Position numbers and translations under genes: made by a program
Shown here: piece by piece, positions 44,686 through 53,168 of the stretch
Layout of the letters: each line of letters opens with the position of its first letter
Numbering within the stretch: the first letter of the stretch is position 1
From: Exiguobacterium acetylicum
GTDB taxonomy: Bacteria; Bacillota; Bacilli; Exiguobacteriales; Exiguobacteriaceae
Assembly (NCBI RefSeq): GCF_022170825.1
Contig: NZ_CP081879.1
Coordinates: forward strand, 62,001 to 126,000
DNA: 64,000 bases
Direction: 5' to 3'
The notes under the pieces: model-generated
What the model saw: only the letters and a program-made list of their open reading frames with translations
Database searches by the model: none
What the model was told of the DNA's origin: nothing

Positions 44686-44877
44686 TCCGTCGATTGACGG
44701 AAGGGGCGAGGAGCGACGGGGGAGGAGGGATGCCGATTCCTCCTCTATCCTTCTTGAAACGATTCGACGTCTCAAAAACAGTAGTATACTAATTTAAATG
44801 AGACGAAAGTTTGTAAAGTTTGTATCATAAGAAGTTTCTTGTTAGGAAAAACGTTGCCTAGATGTCTATCTAGACGG

Positions 44878-45645
44878 TTATACAGTGTTGCCGGTCTTTG
44901 GATGGACCTTTCCACTGTAGATTTTATAGATTTTTTCAATCGCAGATTCGATGATGTCCATGAGGGCCTCGAACTCCGTCATGTCCTCCGGAGGATATGA
45001 TGTGTTCTGGCGTCCGGAGGACTGGATGGAGACCTGCTGTAGGTTTAGAACCTTATTTCGAATGATGTTCTCCGTTATTAGACAATCTCGCGACGCAGTT
45101 TCTAACAGAGAAATCAGAAGAGTTCTCTCCACGCTTTCTCGTATGATTTTTTGCTTTTCATAAGCCTTTTTGCGTTCGCTGTTTAAAAGTCGGATTGCTG
45201 AAAAGACTAGGCTAAGAGGGTCTAGTGGCTGGAGCGCCGCAAGTCCAGCGATATCCGCAGCATTTAGTCGTGGTAAAAGAATTAGGTTAGGATCTTCAAT
45301 CGTGCAAACCACCGTATCGATGAAACGACTTGGGGATTGACCGCGGCTTTTCAAAGCAACTTCGGATATCGGGATGAACATATCACTATATTTGGAGGAC
45401 TGTTCCATGCGAAAAGCCCTTCTATTTTCGAGTTCCTCTAAAGATTCTCTCACTTTTAGGACTCTTTCTTCTATACGCGTCATCCCTAGATTTATATCTA
45501 ACATGTCACACGCTTGCTTGAGCGCAAATCGTAGGTTATCCCGACTGACAGAGAGAGTGATGATTGAATGAGAGAGGAATATTGAAGAGGATTTAAAGTC
45601 TTCTATAAGTTGTTCATCATTTTGCCTCTTCTGGCTTTTAGCCAT
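44878..45645 (-). CDS. Hypothetical protein, 255 aa
   Basis: I do not recognise this protein. It is mostly helical, with a charged heptad-like stretch (RIEERVLKVRESLEELENRR) and a C-terminal acidic/helical end. GGAGG lies eight bases before the ATG. It lies alone between the recombinase region and the Sau3AI-type gene. Confidence 0.6.
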   Translation of the reverse strand: MAKSQKRQNDEQLIEDFKSSSIFLSHSIITLSVSRDNLRFALKQACDMLDINLGMTRIEERVLKVRESLEELENRRAFRMEQSSKYSDMFIPISEVALKSRGQSPSRFIDTVVCTIEDPNLILLPRLNAADIAGLAALQPLDPLSLVFSAIRLLNSERKKAYEKQKIIRESVERTLLISLLETASRDCLITENIIRNKVLNLQQVSIQSSGRQNTSYPPEDMTEFEALMDIIESAIEKIYKIYSGKVHPKTGNTV

Positions 45646-45826
45646 TCTGGTAACCTCCTGTAACTTGATTGATTTGTTGATTTAATTTTCGAACTGTATT
45701 GTTATTCTATGATTTTTTTTGATAGATGACGACGCTGAAGTCACGAATTTCGAGAGAATGCAGTGGAGTTCCTCATAACTTGTTATCGATTTAATCATTT
45801 CGTCAATCAAGTGTTGCGCGAAGGAA

Positions 45827-47275
45827 TCATACCTGAGCCTCTTCGTTCAACAGGCGAGAGAGCACCTTTCCTTTAATCCAGAGATTCTGCCTGTAAAGTG
45901 ATTGGCCGTTTATACACAGCTTATCTTTGGCGTCGCGCCCGCTGCCTCTCAGGAAGAACGTGTATTGACGGGACTTCGGCAAGTTGGTCCGGGTGCGCGG
46001 GACGTTCGTACGTTTCGTGTATCTCACCATCCCATTCTTGTCGAGTTCGGTCGTCACGCATAGACGTCCTTCTGCCATGAGATCATGCACCTCCTGCCAT
46101 GTCCGCCGCAGCTCGACCTCGAACAGGTCGTCCGACAGTATCAGATGCTTGAAACCGACGAAGACGTCATCGAGCCGGTCTCCTCCCACTTGTGTCTCGA
46201 AGATGGAGAACAGGAAGTGTATCTCGCTCATCTCAGCATGGATTGCGGACTCCTCGAAACACGTCTCCTCGCCCGTTTGGACTAAATCGACCGGGAATAG
46301 TTTCGTGTCCTCGACGTTCGCTCCTTCCTCTGTCAGACGGGTCGACTTCACTACGACGTTGAGCTTCGAGAACAGGTCGACTTTACCGATGCGTCGCCCT
46401 TTCGCTCCGAACATACGGACGACGATTGATTCCGTCAGGGACTTTGAGCCGCTACTTCCCGTCAAGCCGAGGTCGGTCATCAGCTGGTGGACGGTCCTTC
46501 CCTTATAAGCACGTGTGAGGCGTCTGAGCTCGTCGTTGAACTCAGCCATGGTCGTGATGCTCCTTGGAATCGACTCGTACTGTCGTCCCATCGACTTGTT
46601 GACGATGTTCGTGAGTACCGCTCGCTTGATTCGGAAGCGCGGCTTATGCGGCCACTTCGGGGAAGTGTCGAGGAACATCAATCTTTTTCTGAGCGCGGAG
46701 GATAGAGAGGGATAGTACTCCTCTGGATTGTCGTATGTGTCCTTCAATTGCCGGATATAATCGCGGATGATCTCCCAGTCGGCCTGTAACGTCTCGACCT
46801 CCTCTTCGTCGAAGTGATGGAAATCATATCCGACCAGTGGGAAATCCCGATAGGCGGAGGCTGGCACCGTGGTCGGTGATACATACTCATAATAGACGAG
46901 GAGCAGATGCTCCACCTTTCTCCAGAAATGAGAATCCCGGAAAGTCTCATCCGTTATGGTGGCTGGACTGACAGCCGTGATCGTTAGCGGTTCCTTCGCT
47001 TCATAATGTACATCCGTACGTCGCTTTGGCCGACGAAGACCCGTCGTCTTGAGTTCGACCTCCACCCCGTCGACGATGATGTCGGGATCGCGACTTGGGT
47101 TCGAGGGGAACCCGAGCAACGACTGCTCGATGACGTCCCCTGCAATCCCCGTGATTTTTTTCGCGATCTCCGTCCGGCGAAAAACGTCTGCGGTGTCAAT
47201 CTCACCAAGCGTCTTGCCTCTCGCGTTGTTCAGAAGTTCTTCGAGCGTCGTTCTCTCGAATTCGATACGTTGCAT
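45827..47275 (-). CDS. Sau3AI-type restriction endonuclease (MutH-like), predicted GATC cutter
   Basis: The 482-residue protein has two MutH-like halves. The N-terminal catalytic half has GKTLGEI (20-26), GIAGDVIEQSLLG and the D..ExK site DPDIIVDGVEVELKTT (Asp65/69, Glu74, Lys76). The C-terminal half has VVVKSTRLTEEG in place of the catalytic site and ends with LCINGQSLYRQNLWIKG, as in the non-catalytic DNA-binding half of Sau3AI. Family members cut GATC. No methyltransferase is adjacent; the C5 methyltransferase 32 kb away is the likely partner. The 3' part resembles the N-terminal domain of paralogue 5. Confidence 0.88.
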   Translation of the reverse strand: MQRIEFERTTLEELLNNARGKTLGEIDTADVFRRTEIAKKITGIAGDVIEQSLLGFPSNPSRDPDIIVDGVEVELKTTGLRRPKRRTDVHYEAKEPLTITAVSPATITDETFRDSHFWRKVEHLLLVYYEYVSPTTVPASAYRDFPLVGYDFHHFDEEEVETLQADWEIIRDYIRQLKDTYDNPEEYYPSLSSALRKRLMFLDTSPKWPHKPRFRIKRAVLTNIVNKSMGRQYESIPRSITTMAEFNDELRRLTRAYKGRTVHQLMTDLGLTGSSGSKSLTESIVVRMFGAKGRRIGKVDLFSKLNVVVKSTRLTEEGANVEDTKLFPVDLVQTGEETCFEESAIHAEMSEIHFLFSIFETQVGGDRLDDVFVGFKHLILSDDLFEVELRRTWQEVHDLMAEGRLCVTTELDKNGMVRYTKRTNVPRTRTNLPKSRQYTFFLRGSGRDAKDKLCINGQSLYRQNLWIKGKVLSRLLNEEAQV

Positions 47276-47700
47276 CTTCCTACCTCTTTCTTTTCAAAAA
47301 TGATTTTTTGGCATACCTGAAAGATTCACCCATTGGTGCCCGATATCATATGGGTATCTGGATTCAGTTTCCCTCATCCTAATCATGTTTCCTTGAGTCG
47401 AACGTAAGAATCGAGTCGGTTCGAGCGAGAATGATAGTACTTGGGATGACACCTCTTTGGCGTCACTCTCGAGTCACGGCTGGATACACTGCTTAAGACC
47501 GATTGGAAAACTCTATCCATAACCGCTGCTTCATGAAGGTAGAGGATGATACTAGCTAGAAATGGTTAATCGTGATCAGATTTCTTTGTTAATAAGTTGT
47601 ATATAAGTAAATTATATTAAATAATACTAGTTATAAGTAATCATTTTTGGAACCAAATGTATTTTCGTGAAAATATCTGTTTTCTAGGGAGGATGAATTG
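47276..47700. other. Intergenic region between divergent genes
   Basis: No ORF or strong structure is visible. The last 120 bases are very AT-rich and probably contain the promoter of the following plus-strand pair. Confidence 0.5.
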
Positions 47701-48549
47701 ATGGCGGAACGTAATATGTTCATAAATCTCATCGAGCTGTCTCCCGGCGATAGACGGTGTGCTTTGGATTCAATCAGGTACATCATCGAGGAAGGCTCGG
47801 GAGGAAGACATCTGGATGAGATACAAAAGAAGAGCTTTAGGATGTCTATGGATGAATACTTCAATCGTCTAGTCAATCTCATCGAGGAAAAGCCCTCTCT
47901 CTGGTCACTCGTCTACGATGCGCTCGAAGAATGGTACGGGACGTTCGTCGAAGACTATCGTTCATCCTCGACCATCGAGAAGCTTCGAGCCCGGGATGCC
48001 GAGCGACCAATACACACATGGGTACATTGTCTGATTACGGGAGGTCTACATCTCCTTAGGGAAATCCGTGGCGAGGAGAAAATCCTAGTGGATGAGAATG
48101 AATGGGAAGAACTTAAAAAGCGGAGCAAAAAGACAGAATGTACAATCATCACCTCTACGAGTCAGCCGGAAGAAGAACGACTTTCGGAAAGTCTATCGCG
48201 ATTGTTGGAGCTGGATGAAGAGACCCGTATGAAGGCATGGTTCCTCGGTAAAAGAATAGCGATATTCTTGGCAGAAGAATTTGAGGAGAAAGATCTCGAA
48301 AGGTACATGGATAAATATCATCTCGATAGGATCACGCAGTACTCCACTCTCTCGGCAAGCTCGTTCAGCACGAACCATGACCTCTTCATCTATATGGGTA
48401 AACGAGCGAAGCATGAATCTTTGCATAAACTGGATAGCAAGGTGTCTAGGGATAAAATCGTACAAGTGAGCGGTCAGAACATCGATATCGTATTCGATGA
48501 AGTCATCAGTCAAATGAAGGGGCGGATCAACCATGAACAACATCGATGA
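47701..48549 (+). CDS. Hypothetical protein, 282 aa (first of a coupled pair)
   Basis: I do not recognise this protein. It is soluble and helical, with a central low-complexity acidic/Ser stretch (TSTSQPEEERLSESLSRLLE) and a C-terminal basic end. GGGAGG lies eight bases before the ATG. The next gene overlaps its end by 17 bases, so the products are probably made together. Confidence 0.65.
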   Translation: MAERNMFINLIELSPGDRRCALDSIRYIIEEGSGGRHLDEIQKKSFRMSMDEYFNRLVNLIEEKPSLWSLVYDALEEWYGTFVEDYRSSSTIEKLRARDAERPIHTWVHCLITGGLHLLREIRGEEKILVDENEWEELKKRSKKTECTIITSTSQPEEERLSESLSRLLELDEETRMKAWFLGKRIAIFLAEEFEEKDLERYMDKYHLDRITQYSTLSASSFSTNHDLFIYMGKRAKHESLHKLDSKVSRDKIVQVSGQNIDIVFDEVISQMKGRINHEQHR

Positions 48550-50182
48550 ACAGTCGGAACTAGTCGGACGAGTCGGCGGTAAGGTGATGGATATGTCAGA
48601 CAGACTGGAAGGTAAGGAGAAGAAACGTTTCCTGTACCGTGAACTCAATGAGATGCCCCTTGGAGGACCGGAGTTCGTCGACGACCTCATGACGTTGAGG
48701 TATATCTCGAGAAACCGGATGGGCGATCAGGAGGAGACACTGCAGCGTAAGTTGGCAGAACATGAGAGAAATCTCTTGAGGTTAATCCGAGAAAGTCTTG
48801 ACGAGCGCATCACATACAACAAGCAATTGATGGATGGCATCCAGGACACGTTGGTCCCCTACTATCATGGACGATTTCGTATGGAGCTATCTCGGGAGAT
48901 CAGCTTCCTTCCACTAGGAGTGCGACTTCTCGCGTATGGTGGACTTCTGGAGAGGGAGGCCCATCCCGTCGCGAAGTATCACATCCTCGATCGTATCTCG
49001 ATGACACTATATAAGAGTGGCGAAGAACGACTCGGCGAGTATTCGGTGTTCCTTCAATGCATGCTCGGTGAAAAAATCGCCCCACTTCTATTCGGGAACA
49101 AGGACTTCGAGGCGTTGTTCTCTTATCAAATAAAGGCGAATCAAAAGGTCGGGGTATTGCGAGAGGACATCCTTGGGGCTGCGGAGCTTTCGCCGGAAAT
49201 CGCTGGTCGCGAGTTCTGGTACGGTTTCAAAGGATTCAGCGACCTGAAGAACGTGAACGACGTCGGTGCAGCGAAAATCTGTCTTAGGTTGTTCACGCTC
49301 TACTTCGAGAAGAACTTCTCCATCGCGGGAGACGTCGAGACACATCTCTTGGATTACTACAGAACGAAAAATCCTAACGTGGTCAGAAGGCTTTTGCGGG
49401 AAGAGCAACTCGACGAATTGACCATCAAATCTAGATATTCGGAGGGCAGAATCGGATCGGCAGATGGACCGGAAGAGCTGGATGAACTGGGCATACAGCG
49501 ATATGAACAAAACGTGGGACGAAGAGCGGAGGTCCAAGCTACGCTTCATCAAGAACGTATGCGAATCAATAGCCAGAGAGCACGTCTCGATGAGTCGCGC
49601 CTCGTCCTGCCTGCAACGATCAGCGTTTCCGAGGTCGGTCATTCCCTGCATGTACTCGCGAATGTCATGACCAAGAATTCCTATACCCTCGATCAAATCG
49701 ATGAGTTCATCGGGAACCTCTTGAAGGGTGTGTTGAAGTCGGGAGGATGGGAGTCTACTAGGTTGAACATCCTCCTAGGGACGATGAAGGAAGTCCGGAC
49801 GATGTTATGGATGGGGAATGAGAAGGATGCGGTTAAGACGCTTCGCGTGCTGAAGGAAATCATGGAGAAACCAGAGGTCGAGTGTGAAGGTTGGCCAGTT
49901 TGCCTCGTGATCAACGATGCTGTGAAATCCTCTTCGGACTATATGTTGATCCCCGATAGCACGACTGAGCGGAACTTGTTCGCTGGAGCTGTATTCGTAC
50001 CCGTCCCTGGAACACTTCGCAACTCCCTGCGAGGTCAGTCGAATACGGTCGAGATGCAAATCGTACGTCCTTTACTTATGATGGCATCTGATTGGGATAA
50101 GACCGCCCGAAACATAGGTTTTTCTGAAAAAGAGGCTCGAACATTGAATAAAGAGTTAGGAAAACTTCGGGAGAACGCATGA
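48533..50182 (+). CDS. Hypothetical protein, 549 aa (second of a coupled pair)
   Basis: I do not recognise this protein. It is a large soluble protein, mainly helical, with an internal charged coiled stretch (QATLHQERMRINSQRARLDE) and a C-terminal part with VCLVINDAVKSSSDYMLIPD. No catalytic motif stands out. It is tightly coupled to the 282-residue gene and lies next to the Sau3AI-type nuclease, so a defence role is possible but unproven. Confidence 0.7.
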   Translation: MNNIDEQSELVGRVGGKVMDMSDRLEGKEKKRFLYRELNEMPLGGPEFVDDLMTLRYISRNRMGDQEETLQRKLAEHERNLLRLIRESLDERITYNKQLMDGIQDTLVPYYHGRFRMELSREISFLPLGVRLLAYGGLLEREAHPVAKYHILDRISMTLYKSGEERLGEYSVFLQCMLGEKIAPLLFGNKDFEALFSYQIKANQKVGVLREDILGAAELSPEIAGREFWYGFKGFSDLKNVNDVGAAKICLRLFTLYFEKNFSIAGDVETHLLDYYRTKNPNVVRRLLREEQLDELTIKSRYSEGRIGSADGPEELDELGIQRYEQNVGRRAEVQATLHQERMRINSQRARLDESRLVLPATISVSEVGHSLHVLANVMTKNSYTLDQIDEFIGNLLKGVLKSGGWESTRLNILLGTMKEVRTMLWMGNEKDAVKTLRVLKEIMEKPEVECEGWPVCLVINDAVKSSSDYMLIPDSTTERNLFAGAVFVPVPGTLRNSLRGQSNTVEMQIVRPLLMMASDWDKTARNIGFSEKEARTLNKELGKLRENA

Positions 50183-50222
50183 TTTGAACAATAATCTTAT
50201 GTCCTTATTCAAATCGATGATT

Positions 50223-50450
50223 TCATTCGATTAGGAGCATTGCTTGATGTTTATCAACTACCTCAATGTCTTCATCATTTTCGACAGAAAGATTCACTGT
50301 GTCGTCTCGAATCGAACCGCTTGATAAAAGAAAGCAACACGACCTGTAAAGGTCTGGACGACCTATGCTCTGAGAAATATCACTTTGACTAAAACCATTG
50401 GATTGCTCAAGAATATGAGATGGTGCTCGTCTACAACAAAAGTTTCTAAG
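50223..50450 (-). pseudogene. Possible C-terminal gene fragment
   Basis: A minus-strand frame reads SQSDISQSIGRPDLYRSCCF, then LSVENDEDIEVVDKHQAMLL before a stop. The composition looks coding, but it has no proper start and no upstream part, so it is probably a remnant. Confidence 0.35.
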
Positions 50451-50467
50451 GTGGTCCGAACGACGAG

Positions 50468-50660
50468 CAACTAGATGCGCTCCAGATGTTGAAGGACTAA
50501 GGGTTGCTCCACTCGGTCGTCCGACCGAAGACAATCGAATATCTGTACCGCGAACAATATCAGAAGGTGATGGCGCAGATCGACTCTGCCCTGAAAGAGG
50601 AACTCGAACGTGCCGTTTTCCGACGATTCTCCGTACCGGTCCACGTAAAACCGAGTAAAC
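50468..50660 (+). pseudogene. Truncated gene remnant with an internal stop
   Basis: The frame reads QLDALQMLKD, a TAA stop, then LLHSVVRPKTIEYLYREQYQ and ALKEELERAVFRRFSVPVHV up to the next terminator. It is host-like in codon use but lacks a start and carries a stop. The family is not recognised. Confidence 0.55.
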
Positions 50661-50688
50661 AAAAAAAGGAGAGGTTTGCCCTCTCCTT
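50661..50688. terminator. Terminator of the TTG-start gene
   Basis: AAAGGAGAGG (50665-50674) and CCTCTCCTTT (50679-50688) around a 4-base loop, with an A run at 50661-50667 giving the minus-strand T tract. Confidence 0.85.
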
Positions 50689-50696
50689 TCCCGTAC

Positions 50697-51248
50697 TCAC
50701 CAGGCATCGAATATCGCATTACAAAACTCTACGGCTTGCTCGTACTGCAGTTTGCCGACCTCGAACTCCATCTCTTTCGCGGGTTCGTACATTTTGTCCC
50801 AGCGCACTTCGAGATAAGCGGCTTTCGTCTCGTCCATGTGCTCCGCGCCATGGAGGTTCTCCGAGACATACTTCATAGCTTCGATGTATTCTTCATAATA
50901 CTTCGCGACCTGTTGGAGTGATTTCGACTCCGGATCATCTTTGTAGTATTGGAACTTGGTAGCAATCATTTCCATCGTCTCGATCTTTTGCTTCAATGTT
51001 TCCGCGTCGAGTGTCTGGATATAGGAACCTGTCGTGAATGGGATCGCGTCCTTGATGTATTGCATCGACTTTTCGATGTAATAGATTCGATTGACCTTGT
51101 TGACGGTTGGTGCATCCATCATTTCTTCATACACTTTTTCGGCATGCGGCTTCGTGTTCGGGATCATACCCATGTAGTAGACGTAGGCACTGACACACGC
51201 GACGATGACGAGCGCAATGCTCGTGAAATACAATTTGTTGTTTTTCAA
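50697..51248 (-). CDS. Membrane-anchored hypothetical protein, 183 aa
   Basis: An N-terminal membrane anchor (YFTSIALVIVACVSAYVYYM, about 7-26) is followed by a helical extracellular domain. The family is unknown. The start is TTG, with GAGGGG about five bases upstream. It ends at a strong terminator. Confidence 0.65.
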   Translation of the reverse strand: MKNNKLYFTSIALVIVACVSAYVYYMGMIPNTKPHAEKVYEEMMDAPTVNKVNRIYYIEKSMQYIKDAIPFTTGSYIQTLDAETLKQKIETMEMIATKFQYYKDDPESKSLQQVAKYYEEYIEAMKYVSENLHGAEHMDETKAAYLEVRWDKMYEPAKEMEFEVGKLQYEQAVEFCNAIFDAW

Positions 51249-51657
51249 GAAAACCCCTCACAATTCCAAAGATACTTGAATTATATCAAAATATAGTAAA
51301 AAATGTCATATATCGATGTTTTCATTCCAGAGAAAAGCACCAACATGTCTAACGAACGGTATAAACGCGGTGACTGACTCCAAGGTGTGGTCATCGAAGA
51401 AAAAGAAGAAATCATCACTTAGAAAGTTTATGCGGATACTTCTTAGATTAAAATGAGACGTTACTATCGTATTTGGTATTTAAGGATGCTTTTAGTAACG
51501 ACATAAAGACCAGTTTCCAGCATATTTTTTAATCAATACTACGTAAGATTTTCATGCACAAAGCGTCTCGACACGGTGGGATGGGTGTGCCATCAAATTA
51601 TTTATGCCATTCGAGCACAAACCATATTAATTTAAGAGTTTAGAAGGAGAATTACAA
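51249..51657. other. Intergenic region with decayed coding fragments
   Basis: A short frame (MSNERYKRGD, stop, LQGVVIEEKEEIIT) near 51345-51420 looks like a decayed gene. Otherwise nothing is recognisable. Confidence 0.35.
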
Positions 51658-52299
51658 ATGTATAAAAAGATTTTGGTTTCCATGTTCGTCCTCGCCATCC
51701 TCATGATTGGTGGTGGGACGTATTTGATTTATTACGGCATAAATCAGATAGATAATAAGAACGAGGCGAAAAAAGAGGAGAAGAAGGGATATGTACGTGA
51801 TCCTGATCTTGGTAAAGAGACAGACTTCACGCAAGAATTCATCGATAAACAACCAGCTGAAGCGCGAGGTCGTCTCGCATTCTTAGAAGAAAATTATCAA
51901 TCAGAAATTCCAGATGAGAATTCATTTTCGAGTCGTGTCGATTTAGTTGAAAAGTATACAGCAATATATTTTGAACTTTTAGCAGAATCGCGTGAAATGC
52001 AAAAGAACAGCTATGGTCAAGACTTCATTGAGGTACCGGCTTATGACGTCAACGTCGTCATGGAAGGTGTCGGCGCATATCGCTTGGAAGAAGAAAACAC
52101 GATGAAAATGCTACAGCGTAACTTCAACATCGCTGATCAACAACAAAAATTATACAATGAAAAAATGGAAGAATACGCTAATGCCGGTCCAGGGCCGCGA
52201 GTAGATATTCAGGTTGAATTGGATACAATCGAACGTCGTTTCCCTGAAATCGAAAAGTCGAACGCTGACCTGTTCGAAAATTTTTTCCCTTATCTCTAA
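51658..52299 (+). CDS. Membrane-anchored hypothetical protein, 213 aa
   Basis: An N-terminal anchor (LVSMFVLAILMIGGGTYLIY, about 6-25) is followed by a lysine- and glutamate-rich linker and a helical extracellular domain. It is similar in plan to the 183-residue protein at 50.7 kb. AAGGAG lies eight bases before the ATG. Function unknown. Confidence 0.65.
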   Translation: MYKKILVSMFVLAILMIGGGTYLIYYGINQIDNKNEAKKEEKKGYVRDPDLGKETDFTQEFIDKQPAEARGRLAFLEENYQSEIPDENSFSSRVDLVEKYTAIYFELLAESREMQKNSYGQDFIEVPAYDVNVVMEGVGAYRLEEENTMKMLQRNFNIADQQQKLYNEKMEEYANAGPGPRVDIQVELDTIERRFPEIEKSNADLFENFFPYL

Positions 52300-52364
52300 T
52301 TATAGTGTTTATAGTATGAGAACAAGAATGGATGTAGAAGGCCAAGGTGTTGGGAGGGATATCA

Positions 52365-52955
52365 GTGAGAAGACAATCAATCAGAGCACCAATCATTCGG
52401 TATACCGAGTTAGAAGAAACGGATCTCATCGAAAAGCTCGATGAAGGAGACGATCTGCTCCGTTTGCTGCAAGAGAGAGGGTTCATCCGCGTCGAAGGAA
52501 AGGCTAACCGTACCCCGTTTCGTCTCATGTTGGAACTCGAGCAGGAAGGCATCGAGTATCAAATGAAATCGTTCGGCTGCGATGGTTTACATCCGACTCC
52601 GCATAGCGAGTTCAGTTTGCCGCATTTCATAGACGACCGTGTCATGAACGAGGAGGGAGTTCGCGTCGGACGCCAAATCAAGCCGCCTCATCTCATTCCA
52701 CGCAATCCGTTGGAGATCACCTTCAGTGAAGCCGCAGAGATGGCACCGTTCCTGACGAAGGACAACCGAAATGGCGTCCTGCAGATGATTCGAACGTTCG
52801 GATTCGTCGGCACGGAAGAGTTGTCATATCGTTTGGTCCAACACCTGAGCCTCAAGAAAGTGGATTTCATGATGCGCAGCTACGTCGACGAAGAGAAAGT
52901 CACGTACGAGTTCCAGTTGCATGGATTCATCGATGACCGCGAGGATGCGGATTGA
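52365..52955 (+). CDS. Hypothetical protein, 196 aa
   Basis: I do not recognise this protein. It is soluble, with HPTPHSEFSLPHFIDDR in the middle and a helical C-terminus. GGGAGG (52352-52357) fits the GTG at 52365. It ends just before a TTCG-loop terminator. Confidence 0.6.
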   Translation: MRRQSIRAPIIRYTELEETDLIEKLDEGDDLLRLLQERGFIRVEGKANRTPFRLMLELEQEGIEYQMKSFGCDGLHPTPHSEFSLPHFIDDRVMNEEGVRVGRQIKPPHLIPRNPLEITFSEAAEMAPFLTKDNRNGVLQMIRTFGFVGTEELSYRLVQHLSLKKVDFMMRSYVDEEKVTYEFQLHGFIDDREDAD

Positions 52956-52958
52956 ATG

Positions 52959-52984
52959 AAGGGACTTCGGTCTCTTCTTTTTTT
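52959..52984 (+). terminator. TTCG-tetraloop terminator
   Basis: GAAGGGAC and GTCTCTTC close a TTCG loop and are followed by a run of T. Confidence 0.88.
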
Positions 52985-53015
52985 CGTGCTGTTCAACAGG
53001 TGCCGATAAGTTCAA

Positions 53016-53055
53016 AGGACTGAAGCGTATGGTGATTACCCTACGCTTCAGTCCT
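53016..53055. terminator. Long hairpin between convergent genes
   Basis: A 14-bp perfect stem (AGGACTGAAGCGTA 53016-53029 with TACGCTTCAGTCCT 53042-53055) and a 12-base loop. It probably terminates transcription arriving from the minus-strand glucosidase operon. Confidence 0.7.
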
Positions 53056-53168
53056 CTTCATTCTGGGGCTATCGCTTCTTTATGTTCTGATGGTCAAACG
53101 ATGTTCTATGCTATCTTCCATCAGGACCATGGTGGACTATGTTCGGAATTTGGTAAGGCGAAGAATGC

